Positions 10,782 to 22,038 of a DNA stretch of 64,000 nt are shown here, one piece after another. The DNA lies in NCBI RefSeq assembly GCF_002775205.1, contig NC_036462.1, positions 30,669,084-30,733,083 of the forward strand, read 5' to 3'. Each line of letters starts with the position of its first letter. Positions within the stretch are counted from its first letter, which is position 1. The translations under genes were made by a program, and so were the position numbers. The DNA comes from Xiphophorus maculatus (taxonomy: Eukaryota > Chordata > Actinopteri > Cyprinodontiformes > Poeciliidae). The notes beneath the pieces are model-generated. The model ran no database searches, was not told where the DNA came from, and saw only the letters and a program-made list of their open reading frames with translations.

Positions 10782-13700
10782 GTAAGATTATTGTTATTTT
10801 AATGGACTCCCGGTTATTATCTATTATATCACTCAGTCAGATATACTTTTAAATGTTGTTTAAACGTGTTGACCTGTAAAAACTGTTTCAATTGTGTTTC
10901 ACTAGGATGGCTAGCTGACATTAGCCTAGCTACAGCTAATGAGAAGCATGCATGTTTTATTTTCAATTTATTGAGGTCCAGTCTTACAGCAAATAAATAG
11001 AAATAAAAGTGACAATTAACCAAAAAAAGGATAAGTTATTAAAATATGACTGCTCACAAAAATGACTCAAATGCAAAATAAAAAAAGCTAAGTTTGAAAC
11101 ATGCAAACTTAATAGAGCAGAAATCATGAAATATGCAATATTTTCAGTGGCCCTGCTTGTGTGATTGAAAAGAGTAATAACTTAAGAGTAATAACTTTTT
11201 ACATGTGCTCTGAATTGAGAGACGATAGACATGAGGAGCTAAAACATGAGGCAGAAGTAAATGGATGCCTTGTGCATAAAGGTTGATTCTGCTGGGAAGG
11301 GAGCCTTCAGGCCACATTACACCAGACTACATCCTTTTTAAAATAATAAAGATTGGGATTTATGGGGTTTGGGGGGGGGGGTGTAGGAGTGGGGGAGGGT
11401 ATATTAGGATGAATCAGGAGGTTTGAATTGGAAACTAACTTCAGCATCATAACTTTAGGTGGGGGGGGGGATCTGTTTTGGCAAAATTAATTTCAGGCCT
11501 TTGACACTGACTTATAATCATTGAATGCTTTTTTTTTTCCTGGAAAATGCCAACCAGAGAAGTAGATCCAGTGATAGGAGTGACGGTGGAGTAGAGTCTA
11601 CACCCAGCTGTTCCAGTTTAAAAGGTGAATTATCTCAGGGAAAGATGCATTAGCCCACAATGTTTTTCCCACATTTAAGTTGTTTTGCATTAGTGTTTCC
11701 ATTAAATCAATATAATGCGAGTTATAACTGCTCAGGTGAGAGAAGGGAGGTGTGACAAGAAGTCTATTAAAATTATAATTTTTTTAACATGATTTTAGTT
11801 GCCTAGAAGAAGCTACCACAATATCAGTTAATGTTTGATTTAAGACTACCAAGTCAGGTTTTTCTTAAACAAAGAAAAGGCTCAGCACATCTGTCGGTGA
11901 TTTTACTTCAAATGCCAGTTGTTTCTAAATGTCCAAGGAAATAGAGATTTGTGTTAGGGGGGAAGCTTTGGTAGAACCCAGGTCAACTGCTTTCCTTTTT
12001 GCATTCGACCATTGTTGACTTGCTATAACTTTGATAATTTTATTTAATAACCCTTAGTCTAGTTGTTCCAATCTTGAGTATTAAATTGAAAAAGTTAGAA
12101 ATTTTAAAGAATTGCTGAAATTATTGAATACTGCAGGTCGGATATTTATTTCTAATCCCAAATTTAACATTTGTAACCTAGTGATAAGACCCAGAAATAT
12201 TTTGAGAAGACCAAATATAGGAGATGCAGAGCCTCTGAATTGTTTTAAGGTGATATTAACTTTTTTTCTTTTTAAATTTCAGCTACAGATGAGACATTTG
12301 GGCTTGATCCAGAGCAGAGGCAAATGGTAAGTGTGCCTATGAATAAGTTCAAAGGATGTGACAGTATTTCAGTTTCATTCTAGCTCACATGTACTCTTCA
12401 TACTGCATAGCTAATTTAAATATTGTTCTAAATTAAAGTCTGGAAAAGTTGCTGCCCAGTTGTCTTCACCAATGAACATGTGCATTAGTATTTACAAATC
12501 CTACAGTGGGGAAAGTTATTTTTGCTGTAGAGAAGTGGCAAAAATGTTGTTATGCAGAGAAATGCTTGAAGAAGATCATTTTGATATAAGCTTGTCGTAT
12601 TGAGTTTGGGAGGAATGCTGTATCTTGACAATATGTCTCCATCCAAGTTGGCACCTTGTGTTTAACATGTCTGGATCATAGATGATGACTGAAATCAGGC
12701 CTGTTAAGAATTCTCAGATTTTCAAAATATTGTGAAAATTTTTTAATACCCCAGTGATTCACTTCTACTTATTTTAACTGATTATAAAGGCTGATGTCCT
12801 GCACAGATGTTTTCCTGTTCCACCACACTTGACTCAAATTAATGGATCATTAACAAATGTTTTATAACAAGCTATTGGAGAATGATTTGATTTGAATGAA
12901 GTGTGCTGTAGCAACCCCTAAACCCTGGGAGTTGCTGATTCTTGACTTAAAGTTTCACCTGGATGCATCATTCTCAATGTGGTCAGGTGCCAGTTCGATC
13001 TGGGGCCTGTGTCTCCAATTTGTTTAATTTCACAGATGTGGACATTTACAATGCTTGTTTTCTGTGTTTTATAGGATCAAACACGTCAAGCTCGTCGCCT
13101 GCAGAAACTTAAAGCCCATCACAATAAATGTGAGGCTCATCACAAGAAGCTCGTCACAAAGTTGCCTTTGCTTTGTTGCATAAAGGCAACAAATGAAGTG
13201 AGGGAGAACACGTCTTTTCTCCATCAGAAGGGCTTAATGGTTAGTTTTGCTTCACCTTTTTCTTGATGTACCCAGAGATGAGAACTGTTAGTAAATGTAC
13301 CATTGTATGGGTGGCTTGAGCTGTTTTGACAGTATTATTGTACAAATATCAAGAAAATCTTCTTGCAAATTTCTTAATACTTACTATAATTATGTAATCA
13401 ACACAAATTCATAGCTATCTTTAATGCTGGATAAAAACGTCTTTCAATTTTTAAAAGTTTTGTGAAACAAAAATACTGTCAGTTATTACAAGATTTCTAG
13501 TGTCCAACATCACGATGCAGACGCTGCTTATCAGAGAAGAAATACATTTGGTGGTATTTGGCTGCTTTGCAAAATCATGTAACCTGAAACTTTAAACTGT
13601 GCACAGGAGCTTTCTTTGAGGGGGACTCACCTTGTCAGTCAATTCAAATTTATTTAGTGTCTATTACAATACAAGTTGTCACTAGATGCTTCCCAGAGAC

Positions 13701-16700
13701 CCAGACATGGACTAATCAGGACTAAACCCAAAATACTCTGAAGCATTTATTATCTTCCAGTCTATGAAATTCCAATGGCCTGTCAAGTTGAAGTATAAAA
13801 TAAATGTGCATAGTTTCAGTGTCATCTAATCTAAATTTAGTAGGTTAGATTAGGTGGTAATGGATACCAAAATCCAAAAGTAATTGGCCATGGTGTCTGA
13901 TTTTTAACTGTCACATTTGAACACAGCAGAATATTAGCTTTAGGTATATTTGTAACAAATCTGGGTGGATCACTTCATGGTTTGTATTAAATCTGTAAGC
14001 AAGGCATTTGCTTTATTTATCCTCTCACCCACTCTATTAAGTACTGCGCTGTCATATTATACACCATGAAATGCAGAATCTCCAGTGTAATCTGAAGGAG
14101 CCTGTGCACTTTTGGGGCTGTTAGTATGTGACATCTTTGGGATTTCTAAATACCTTGATTCAGTAGAAGTTAACTGTAGCTCTGTATTAAATTGTAACAG
14201 TTCATTTAGGCATGGACACATTTTAATTGTTAAACTTATAATTTTTTGGAGTCAAAACAGTCATCCGATGAGAGCGACGATACCATCATCCTTGGTCCAA
14301 CACCAACTGAAGGGGACATGAGCGTGCCTGAGCTTACAAGAACTGACAGTGTGATTGTAAGTTTATTTATAAATATCATAGTCCAACCTAATGTTAAGAC
14401 TCACTTAGGTTAGAAATTCTATTTTTTCGTAGTATTTAAAACCAAACTATCCAAGAACTCAGTTAGTCGCCATGTGCTGGTAAATCTGTCACTTTTTGAG
14501 GATGCTTAAAAATGTTGGAAAAACATTTGAGCTAACAAGCACCAAAAAAATGTAAAAGAAATCATACTAGTATTGGGAGTATTTCTTTTTTAATGAACTT
14601 TTTAAAACTAGTTGTAGATATTTCACTTCTTCTGATTTGTTTATATGTTTGAGAAATAATCTGAAAGTAATTTCTCTCTTTTTAAAAAAAATAATTTTAG
14701 CTAAACAAACAAATGCTTTGCTACTCAGAAGCATCTCTATCAAGTTCTGACATCACTGAGGAAGAGTATGTTCCCGATTCTGAGGAATCTGAGAGTGGCA
14801 GTCTAAACGACAGTGACAGTTCAGTAGACATTAAACAGCTCAAGAAGAGGAAGAAAAGAGCCCAGAAAAATACTTCTTCTCTGGAAGTCCAACCACTCAA
14901 GAGAATGCGTGTGACCACTTCTAGTTCCTTGACTGCAAAAGATCCTGGAGAATCTTCTTCAACTGATGCAAAAGATCCTGGAGAATCTTCTTCAACTGAT
15001 GCAAAAGATCCTGGAGAATCTTCTTCACTTGATGTGACAGTCATGACCTTGAAGAAGAAGGGAGATGGCAGTAGGGCTTACAATAAAAGGTACTTTTGTG
15101 CATTTTGTAGCAAACCTTACAGCAAAATGGCACGTCATCTAGAAGCAAAACACAGTGATATACCAGAAGTGGAAAGTGCACTGAAATGCCCCAAAGGTTC
15201 TAGAGAACGACTGCTGCAGTTGTCCTTGATAAGAAACAAAGGAAACCGTGCCCATAATAATAAAGTCATTAAAGAGGGAAAAGGAATGCTCATTCCCCGC
15301 CAACAATGCACTAAATCTGCAAAAGCTGGTGATTACTTGCATTGCATCAACTGCGAGGGTTACCTCAAGCGGAAATCCTTGTGGAGGCATATGCAGAGGT
15401 GTTATCTCAGTCAAAAAGTCAAAGGACTGAAGCCAGGAACATCTCGAGTCCAAGCCATTTGCAAATATGCAGAGCCAGTACCAGACAGCGTCAATGCACA
15501 GTTTTGGAAACTAATACGTGACATGCACCATGATGATGTAGCAAAAGTTGTCCAAAGTGAGAAGTGCATCTTGAAATTTGGAGAACATTTGTTCAACAAA
15601 CATGGTCAAGATGTTACAAGACACGAATACATCCGACAGAAGATGCGCGAAACCGCACGAGTTGTTCTGCAAGGGAAGAAAGATGGCAAGTTGGAGACGC
15701 TCCCAGACTTCTTTGTGCCAGCTAACTTCCCTCATGTTATAGATGCAGTTAAGAAAGTGGCTGGCTTGGATGAAAGAACAAACGTCTTCAAAACGCCATC
15801 TTTAGCACTCAAGTTGGGTCACAACCTCAAGAAAGTGGCAAATGTTCTTGAATGTGAGGCTATGATCTCAGGCGATGAGAATACCATTCACAATGTGCGA
15901 ATTTTCAAACAAATCTGTGAGACCAGATGGAGCGAGTGTGTCTCTTCCCATGCTCTTAGGACTTTGAATGAGGCTAAGTGGAATGCTCCTCAGCTTATTC
16001 CCTTTGCTGAAGACGTTAGGAAAATGCACCAGTATCTTGACACAAAAAGGATGGAGTGCCAGAGGAACCTGAAGGAAGAAGCTGTAAAGAAGAACTGGGC
16101 TGAACTTGCCAAGATCACGCTTTGTGAGGTGATAATATTCAACCGGAGAAGAGAGGGAGAAGTATCCAAGATGCCACTGAACGCTTTCACCTTGAGAGAT
16201 ACCTCTGTCACCCATCCAGATGTGGAGCTTGCTTTGTCAGAACTTGAAAAGAAGCTGTGTAAACACTTCCAGCGAATTGAGATAAAAGGCAAACGTGGCC
16301 GAAAGGTTCCCATTCTCCTAACTCCTAATATGGCATCATCAATGGAGTTGCTTGTCCAAAATCGCCGCAATTGTGACGTGTTGGATGAGAATCCATACAT
16401 GTTCGGGAGACCACAGACTCTCAATCACTTCAGAGGATCGGATATTATTCGTGAGATGGCTCAAAACTGTGGAGCAAAACACCCTGGAGCATTGTCCTCA
16501 ACCAAACTGAGGAAGCACATGGCCACCATGTCAAAGGTACTTAACCTAAAGGACAATGAAATGGACGACCTAGCTGACTTCCTTGGCCATGACATTAGAG
16601 TTCATCGTCAGTATTATAGATTGCCTGAAGGGACATTACAGTTGGCAAAAATCAGTAAAGTGTTGCTGGCACTAGAAAGAGGACAGCTCTCCCACTTCAA

Positions 16701-19582
16701 AGGAAGAAATCTGGATGAAATCAGCATTGATCCACAAGGTAAATTGGTATATTTTTTTGTGAAGATTTAATTTGACCCCCTGGCATGGCACGTTTTATTT
16801 ATTTTGATTTTGACTTTGTAAATAAAAAAAAAGATGACATCTATAAAAGTTTGAGTGTCAGACATTGACAACAGTAGGAAGAAGTAGCTCAGCAGGCATT
16901 TTTTATATTACATATTCTAATTCTTGTAGTTTTTTTGTTTGCTTGTTTTAATCTTTGGGAAATTCAATCATAATTTCCCATTGTAAATTGCTCACTTGAA
17001 TGGCCATAGAACAAGGAAAAGCGCTAAGACTGTGCTGACAGCATATGCAATGCTTCATAGTTTAATATGATGGATATTTGTTACTTCATTTTTCAGAGAA
17101 AATGTCTGTGGACAGTGGATCAGACACTGAAGAAGAGGTTGACTCAGCTGAGAGGGATGCTGATACTTCATCTTCCAGATCACCAGATGTGGATGGCAAC
17201 AAAAAAGTAGAAAATGGTGAGGAATCACAAATACATTGATTTCTGCCTTTTGTACAATCTGTTGTCAAGACAGCAGTGCACTTTTAGATTTGTGCTTAGG
17301 CATTTTAACTTACTCTCTAGTCTATTATATATAATATATTTCGATTACATAAAATAGATTTTTAGAATAATTGTCAGAAAACCACAAGGTTAAGCTGTTG
17401 CCATCTTGTTTCTCACCTGGAAGTTGGAAACCAGATTTTATGACATTAAGTTGACTGACTATATCACATCCATCACTGCCAGGGATGTGGACATGTGAAA
17501 AAGTGCTTCCATGACACTTTAGTGAATTTGGGGATTATCGAATCCCCTGAAAAAACACCTCTTGGAATTATAAAAATGGTTTACTCGACATTAAGAAGTT
17601 TTTTCAAATAAGTGCCGTTTCCATTACAAGATCTTTTTTTTTTTTTTTTTTACATTTGATGGATAGATAGAGGTCATGGAAATGAGTCTGATAGTTTCAT
17701 CCATAAAAGGAGAAATGTTTTAAAAAGTGTTGCTAACAGGGCCAAACTAAATGTTGACGGTAAAAATTAGATAATTACAATACCAGCAGCTTTTGATTTA
17801 GTGCTGTTAAGAAATTAGTACAAAGTTAAACTGTTAAGCTAATTATTTGAAATGCTTGTATAAAGTAAACATACTGACTGCTTACACTGTTGAATACGCT
17901 TTTACTTAATATACCTTTGTTTAGGTCAATTTGGGGTGACCAGGAGATGCACCACTGAAGTTGGACAAAGCAATGATCTGCCCTCAGCAAAAGGTAAGAA
18001 TATTTATAAGCGTGAAGAAAATGAGATTGTAGATTTCTGATAAATATTGAACCTTTAGAGGCCACTGTCCTCTATCATTACTCTTTTTCATGTATGTCAT
18101 TTTTGGGTTCTGTCATTTATACAAATTTTCAATGTACTCTGTAACTGATAATTTTGTCCAATATTTTGAGATTTCTTTGGTTTAACAGAGAGGTCAGATG
18201 ACGAGGTACTGGCAGACATGGAAGTCTCTGGCAACTCCAACACGACTAACGGTAGTTTCTCTTCCTCCTTGGAGATTATCAATGAGCAGAAGCTTTAAAA
18301 ATGTTGCCAGACACATCTTTCAAACTGAAGAATTTATCTGACTGCAAATTTTTATTATAAAGAAATTATAACCACCGGGTCTAATGTCTCAACTCCTGTT
18401 CCTCCTGCAAGCCAGGCTTGAGAACATGTAAACCTTTAGTTATTTTTTACACATTTAGTGTTCATTGAATATTTCACATTATCAGGTGTAAACCTATTTC
18501 CAATATTTCCTTAATTTTTTTTATTGAACTAAACAAATGGGTAAATAATGAACATTTCACAGCACTGTCTGTGTGGTGTCAAAATTAGGCTTCCTCATTT
18601 TATAATCTCATGAGGATCACATGATATCTCTACATATAAAACTTTAGAATAGCTCAATTTTCATTTGACTGCATACCCTCAAGCAAAAGTTTGGTTTTAC
18701 TTCTTCTCCCCCTTCTCTCTTATTGCCACCTTGAACTGTCTTCAAACAGCAAACTAACTAGACTGATCAAAGGTAGTTTGGGTGATTATTTTAATCTTTC
18801 TGTTTAACTGCACCTATAAAATATTTCCAAAACCTATAGTGCTAGGAGAACTTATCAGGCCCTGCGAGTTTTCCCAGTTTGGACTCTGTGACAAAGGGAG
18901 ATTTAAGTTTTATCCATTAGAGAGCCCCGCTTATGTTGATGCTCTCTTAACGTAGGCTCACCGAGTTTCCAGCCACCATCAAATCACTCAAAATCTTCCT
19001 TTTGGTGAAGTGTTTTTGAAATGGATGATATTTTAAACAATTTTGTCGTATTTTTTGAACATCCCCTTGACCTTAATTATTTATGCTTGTGAAGTATTTT
19101 GTACAATTAATTCTCTCTTGTACCTGCTGATGCTTCTATAAAGGATGGGGAGATTTATGTGTTCTCTCACTACCAGTTGTCAGCTTCAACAGTGACAACT
19201 ATTGGAGCTGACAGCTGACCCTTAAATATGAAATAATGCTTTACTACAGCTGTAGTAAAGAAATGTTTTCATGATAGCTTTATAACTTGCTCTGTCATAC
19301 AGACTGAAACATTTTTTCATTGAAGAATACTTAAGTGCCCCTAATTATTTTTCAGGCCCACCACAAAAGAAGAGACTGAAGTGGAACCAAGAAGAAATCC
19401 AGGCAGTGGAGAAAACACTCATGGACTGTATTGACTCTGGAAAGGTTCCTGGGAAAGCCCAGTGTATGAAGTGCATTGAAACCTCACCAGTAGCCCTCAA
19501 GGACAGGACATGGCAAGGGATTAAATTCTATGTGAAAAATCGCATAGATGCATTAAAACGAGAGACTTTCAAAAGAAGGTAA
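10779..19582 (+). CDS. Intact ten-exon gene for a Crypton-like tyrosine-recombinase domain protein (about 963 aa)
   Basis: Exons read from splice sites: 10779-10781 (ATG only), 11558-11624, 12283-12326, 13075-13239, 14261-14356, 14701-16738, 17097-17216, 17925-17993, 18189-18251, 19356-19582. All introns are GT-AG. Phases match throughout, giving 964 codons with one stop (TAA 19580). Residue order: basic/serine-rich N-terminus (1-125); acidic serine tract and lysine-rich patch (about 130-200); C2H2-like finger (256-276) and Cys/His cluster (337-359); helical region (about 380-590); recombinase core with Arg-I in NRRREGE (605-612), beta-hairpin Lys in GKRGRKVP (655-662), Arg-II in KLRKH (729), His in LGH (755) and Tyr 764; acidic linker; C-terminal Trp/Lys domain (889-963). 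Neither terminal repeats nor duplicated flanks are visible. Many introns and an unbroken frame favour a host gene derived from a Crypton-type element over a fresh insertion. A low-copy mobile element with introns remains possible. The function is unknown; nuclear DNA binding is inferred. Confidence 0.82.
13635..13720. mobile_element. Fragment of a common teleost interspersed repeat
   Basis: 'gtcaattcaaatttatttagtgtc' with following 'acaatacaagttgtcactag' matches, from memory, the start of a widespread fish repeat ('TTCAATTTTATTTATATAGC'). It lies in intron 4 of the recombinase-like gene. Confidence 0.4.
14701..16738 (+). CDS. Exon 6 of the recombinase-like gene (zinc fingers and catalytic core)
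   Basis: This exon of 2,038 bp carries residues 126-804. Acceptor 'attttag' precedes 14701 and donor 'aag/gtaaat' follows 16738. The finger reads C-x2-C-x10-H-x4-H (YFCAFCSKPYSKMARHLEAK), and a second cluster C-x2-C...H-x3-C follows. The core has the spacing of tyrosine recombinases: a RRxGE motif, a basic hairpin, LRKHMAT, then LGH followed nine residues later by Tyr. The usual His three residues before Arg-II is Thr here. An alternative ATG at 14713 would yield a protein lacking the first 129 residues. I prefer the upstream start because exons 2-5 splice in frame. Confidence 0.85.
14935..15033 (+). repeat. Three in-frame 33-bp repeats in exon 6
   Basis: The unit AKDPGESSSTD occurs three times; units 1 and 2 are identical and unit 3 differs near its end (SSSLD). 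It lies in the disordered acidic segment before the zinc finger. Length variation between individuals or species is likely. Confidence 0.9.
16739..16826 (+). terminator. Possible alternative terminal exon with intronic poly(A) signal
   Basis: If the donor at 16739 is skipped, the frame continues ten codons to TAA 16768-16770, and an AATAAA stands at 16821-16826, 51 nt later. That would make a shorter isoform lacking the acidic linker and C-terminal Trp/Lys domain. This is an inference from position only. Confidence 0.35.
19356..19582 (+). CDS. Terminal exon of the recombinase-like gene: Trp/Lys C-terminal domain
   Basis: Acceptor 'tttttcag' precedes 19356. The exon encodes about 75 residues starting KKRLKWNQEEIQAVEK, with conserved-looking Trp, paired Cys (CMKCIE), a second Trp (RTWQGIKFYV) and a basic tail. 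It ends at TAA 19580-19582, whose first base lies in a 'ggtaag' that looks like a donor. The helix-rich Trp pattern recalls Myb/SANT-like DNA-binding tails. From memory, similar tails occur on many multi-copy, uncharacterised teleost proteins with the same recombinase core. Confidence 0.8.
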
Positions 19583-19829
19583 GCGTTGACCTTTTTGTTA
19601 CTGTGAAAGAAAACGGATCATTTGTTAGTGCCATTACCACGCCGATTCTGTTTGGAGTTTCTGCCGGTTTTGAAGTTTTGAGACAGCTGCAGTCAAGTTT
19701 TGTAATGCAAGTATGTATGCATACTGTATGTTCATGTTTATGGATACATATCAATGAATACATTTCATTTTAGTACATGCATGTTGGATTGTATGTATAT
19801 TTTTTGCAACAAGATACTGGAAGTTATGC

Positions 19830-19835
19830 AATAAA
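19830..19835 (+). terminator. Poly(A) signal AATAAA, recombinase-like gene
   Basis: Canonical hexamer 248 nt after the stop codon of the ten-exon transcript. Confidence 0.5.
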
Positions 19836-19849
19836 ATGGTTCACATAGA

Positions 19850-20250
19850 ACCAGAAAATGTAGTCCATTATTGATGGTTGGCATTAAGCATGTTACCAGG
19901 TACTTAAAAATAACATTAAACAAAAACAAATCTGATATAACACAGTTTATTGACTTAAAAGAACTAGGATTGCTCATATTTGACAAACTGTGTTCCCAAA
20001 AATTACACAGTGCCACCTGGTGGTAGTTGGTGATGGACATGTCCCCACATGGAGCCAAAAACCTGACAGATTTTTGATTTTCTAAATTTGATTAATTTTT
20101 ATGTTAAAGATTATATTTCATGTTCCAATATCCCTAAAAAAAATCCAAACCTAAAACCAAGCCTTTAGCTCATTTAGAAAGTTGGGTCCCCACGTGTAAC
20201 CACCTAGTCACTCGCCAAAACAAGTCCTCACGTTTCGGGAAATACAAGTA

Positions 20251-20292
<42 letters not shown>

Positions 20293-21690
20293 TGTGTGTG
20301 TGTGTGTGGGTGGGTGGGTGGGTGGGTGTGTGTGGGTGTGTGTGAGTCAGGTTTTTATATCCTTGTGGGGCCCTATTTCTGTCTACAATTTGGCGTTGTG
20401 GGGACCTCTGCGCCCTGTAGGGGCATTTCCTTGATCTCCATGAGGGGAAATGCTGTTTTTGGCTTGAGGTGGTTTGTGATAGGCTGTAGAAAATGAATGG
20501 AAGTCAATGAAAAGTCCCCACAAGTCACAAAAACACGGCTATGTGTATGTGTGTCTCCATGGAGTGGAGAGAGTCATCTATTAACTTGGTCTCAAATAGC
20601 ATATGTTTACGACAGACCTACTTCTAGGAAAATAGCTGGGAGTGACTGAGCGCCAAAGGATCAAATCTACTCAGGCTCTTCAGAAAAGATTTCTAGAACA
20701 TTTGTGAATTAGAAATCCAGACTCTCTCTGAAATCTGCCAGCATACTGTGTGGAAAAGCACTTTTCCAAAAGATCTATAATATTTTTGGTGATTTGTGTG
20801 AAACAAAGATATGTAATCATAAGGCTGAAGCAGCTCTCGCGTATACACTTATTTGAGTAGGGAAGATGATAGGAAATGTTCTTTACTATGTTTACAGAAG
20901 AATATTTTTAAAACCAAGTATTTCTTTACAAACTTAGGACAAATTATTGTGGCTACAGCTAAAACCAGATATCTACATATATTAAATAAAAAGACCCATG
21001 CATGTTTTTTCTCGTCTAGAGTTAAATCAGACCAAACTTTTTGTGTTTTAGGTCAGTTAGAATTATACAAACAATTTCTATCTGCTTAATGCCAGAAAAC
21101 TTGGTGAACTTCAGACAAATGTGTTTGTACCTTTTTATTCAGCGTATGTAAATACCTGTTTTCAGCTCCAGATACGATTTGGCCATTTATCATTAGAGAC
21201 TAAAGTTTGATTAGGGATGAAAGACCTTAGACTGGACTTGGACTTGGCCATGGGTCAGAGACAGGATCCAGCAGAGAGGATACCAAACATATTCAGTCTG
21301 AGCTTATCCTTGCTGGGTTTTTTTCTCTTTTTTTTACTGGATTTGTAGTTACAGACAGGTCAATGATTGATTGACAGACTGATATCAACCCAACTGTCGT
21401 CATCATCTGTCTGCCTCTGTTGGTTTTGTCCGATAAACAGTGAGACCAGAAGGGCTGCAGAGACCTTCAGAAACATCGTCTGACCGCACAAATACTGCAG
21501 TCAGACGTCACCAGGTACACGCAGGTCAGTGGCATTGGTTTCGCTCAGAGAGCTGCTTGTGTGTAACTAGATTGTGGGACACTGTAACACATTATGTCCC
21601 ATTTATTCCTCAGATTATAAATACGACTGAAAGATCAATGTAGTCGTTTTTTTTGTTTTTGGTACTTCCACTTTCAAAGCACCTTTTTTA
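19850..21690. other. Repeat-rich intergenic DNA with (TG)n tract
   Basis: It holds a second 'gtcctcac...gaaatacaag' MITE end (20222-20252) joined to (TG)n and (TGGG)n at 20253-20343, then 'tggggacc' repeat-like sequence to about 20540. No gene is supported; the VCVC frame is an artefact. Confidence 0.6.
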
Positions 21691-21691
21691 T

Positions 21692-22038
21692 TAGGGATAC
21701 ACCGATTTATCGGCTGGATGATTTATCTGTGCTGATTTCCTTAATTTTGGTTAATCGGTGATTGACCGATACTTACATGTTAAGGTGATCTTATCTACCT
21801 CAACAAAGGTCTAAAAATCAGCCATCTAGAAGTTTGACCATCAGACTGGCCCACCAGGTCATGTCTGCACGTTTGCAGTAAACAATAGTCACACCACTGT
21901 CGCCAGCTCTGTGACTGTCTTGCTGTATATATGACAAAAGAAAAATTGGCATTGGATAAAATCGGAATCGGCAGGTCAGGCTTTTTAAAAGATTGGTAGT
22001 CGCTAATTGGCCAGAAATCTGCAATCGGTGCACCCCTA
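21692..22038. mobile_element. hAT-type MITE with terminal inverted repeats and 8-bp target duplication
   Basis: The left end TAGGGATACACCGATT and right end AATCGGTGCACCCCTA are inverted copies (two mismatches). Flanks are ttttttat and tgttttat, a 7/8 match to an 8-bp duplication as hAT elements make. The interior contains 'gccgatt/gatacc' landmarks seen in further copies at 41504, 43545, 50720 and 60791. It encodes no transposase. Confidence 0.8.

Noticed and set aside
14701-16738. hAT or other DDE transposase identity for the large exon
   Set aside because: The ordered RRxGE, basic hairpin, LRKH and LGH-x8-Y motifs fit a tyrosine recombinase; no DDE or RW-type hAT motif is seen.
14713-16770. 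Single-exon 685-codon gene model
   Set aside because: Consensus acceptor at 14700 and donor at 16739 join in-phase exons on both sides; the extra ten C-terminal residues are intron read-through (kept only as a possible short isoform).
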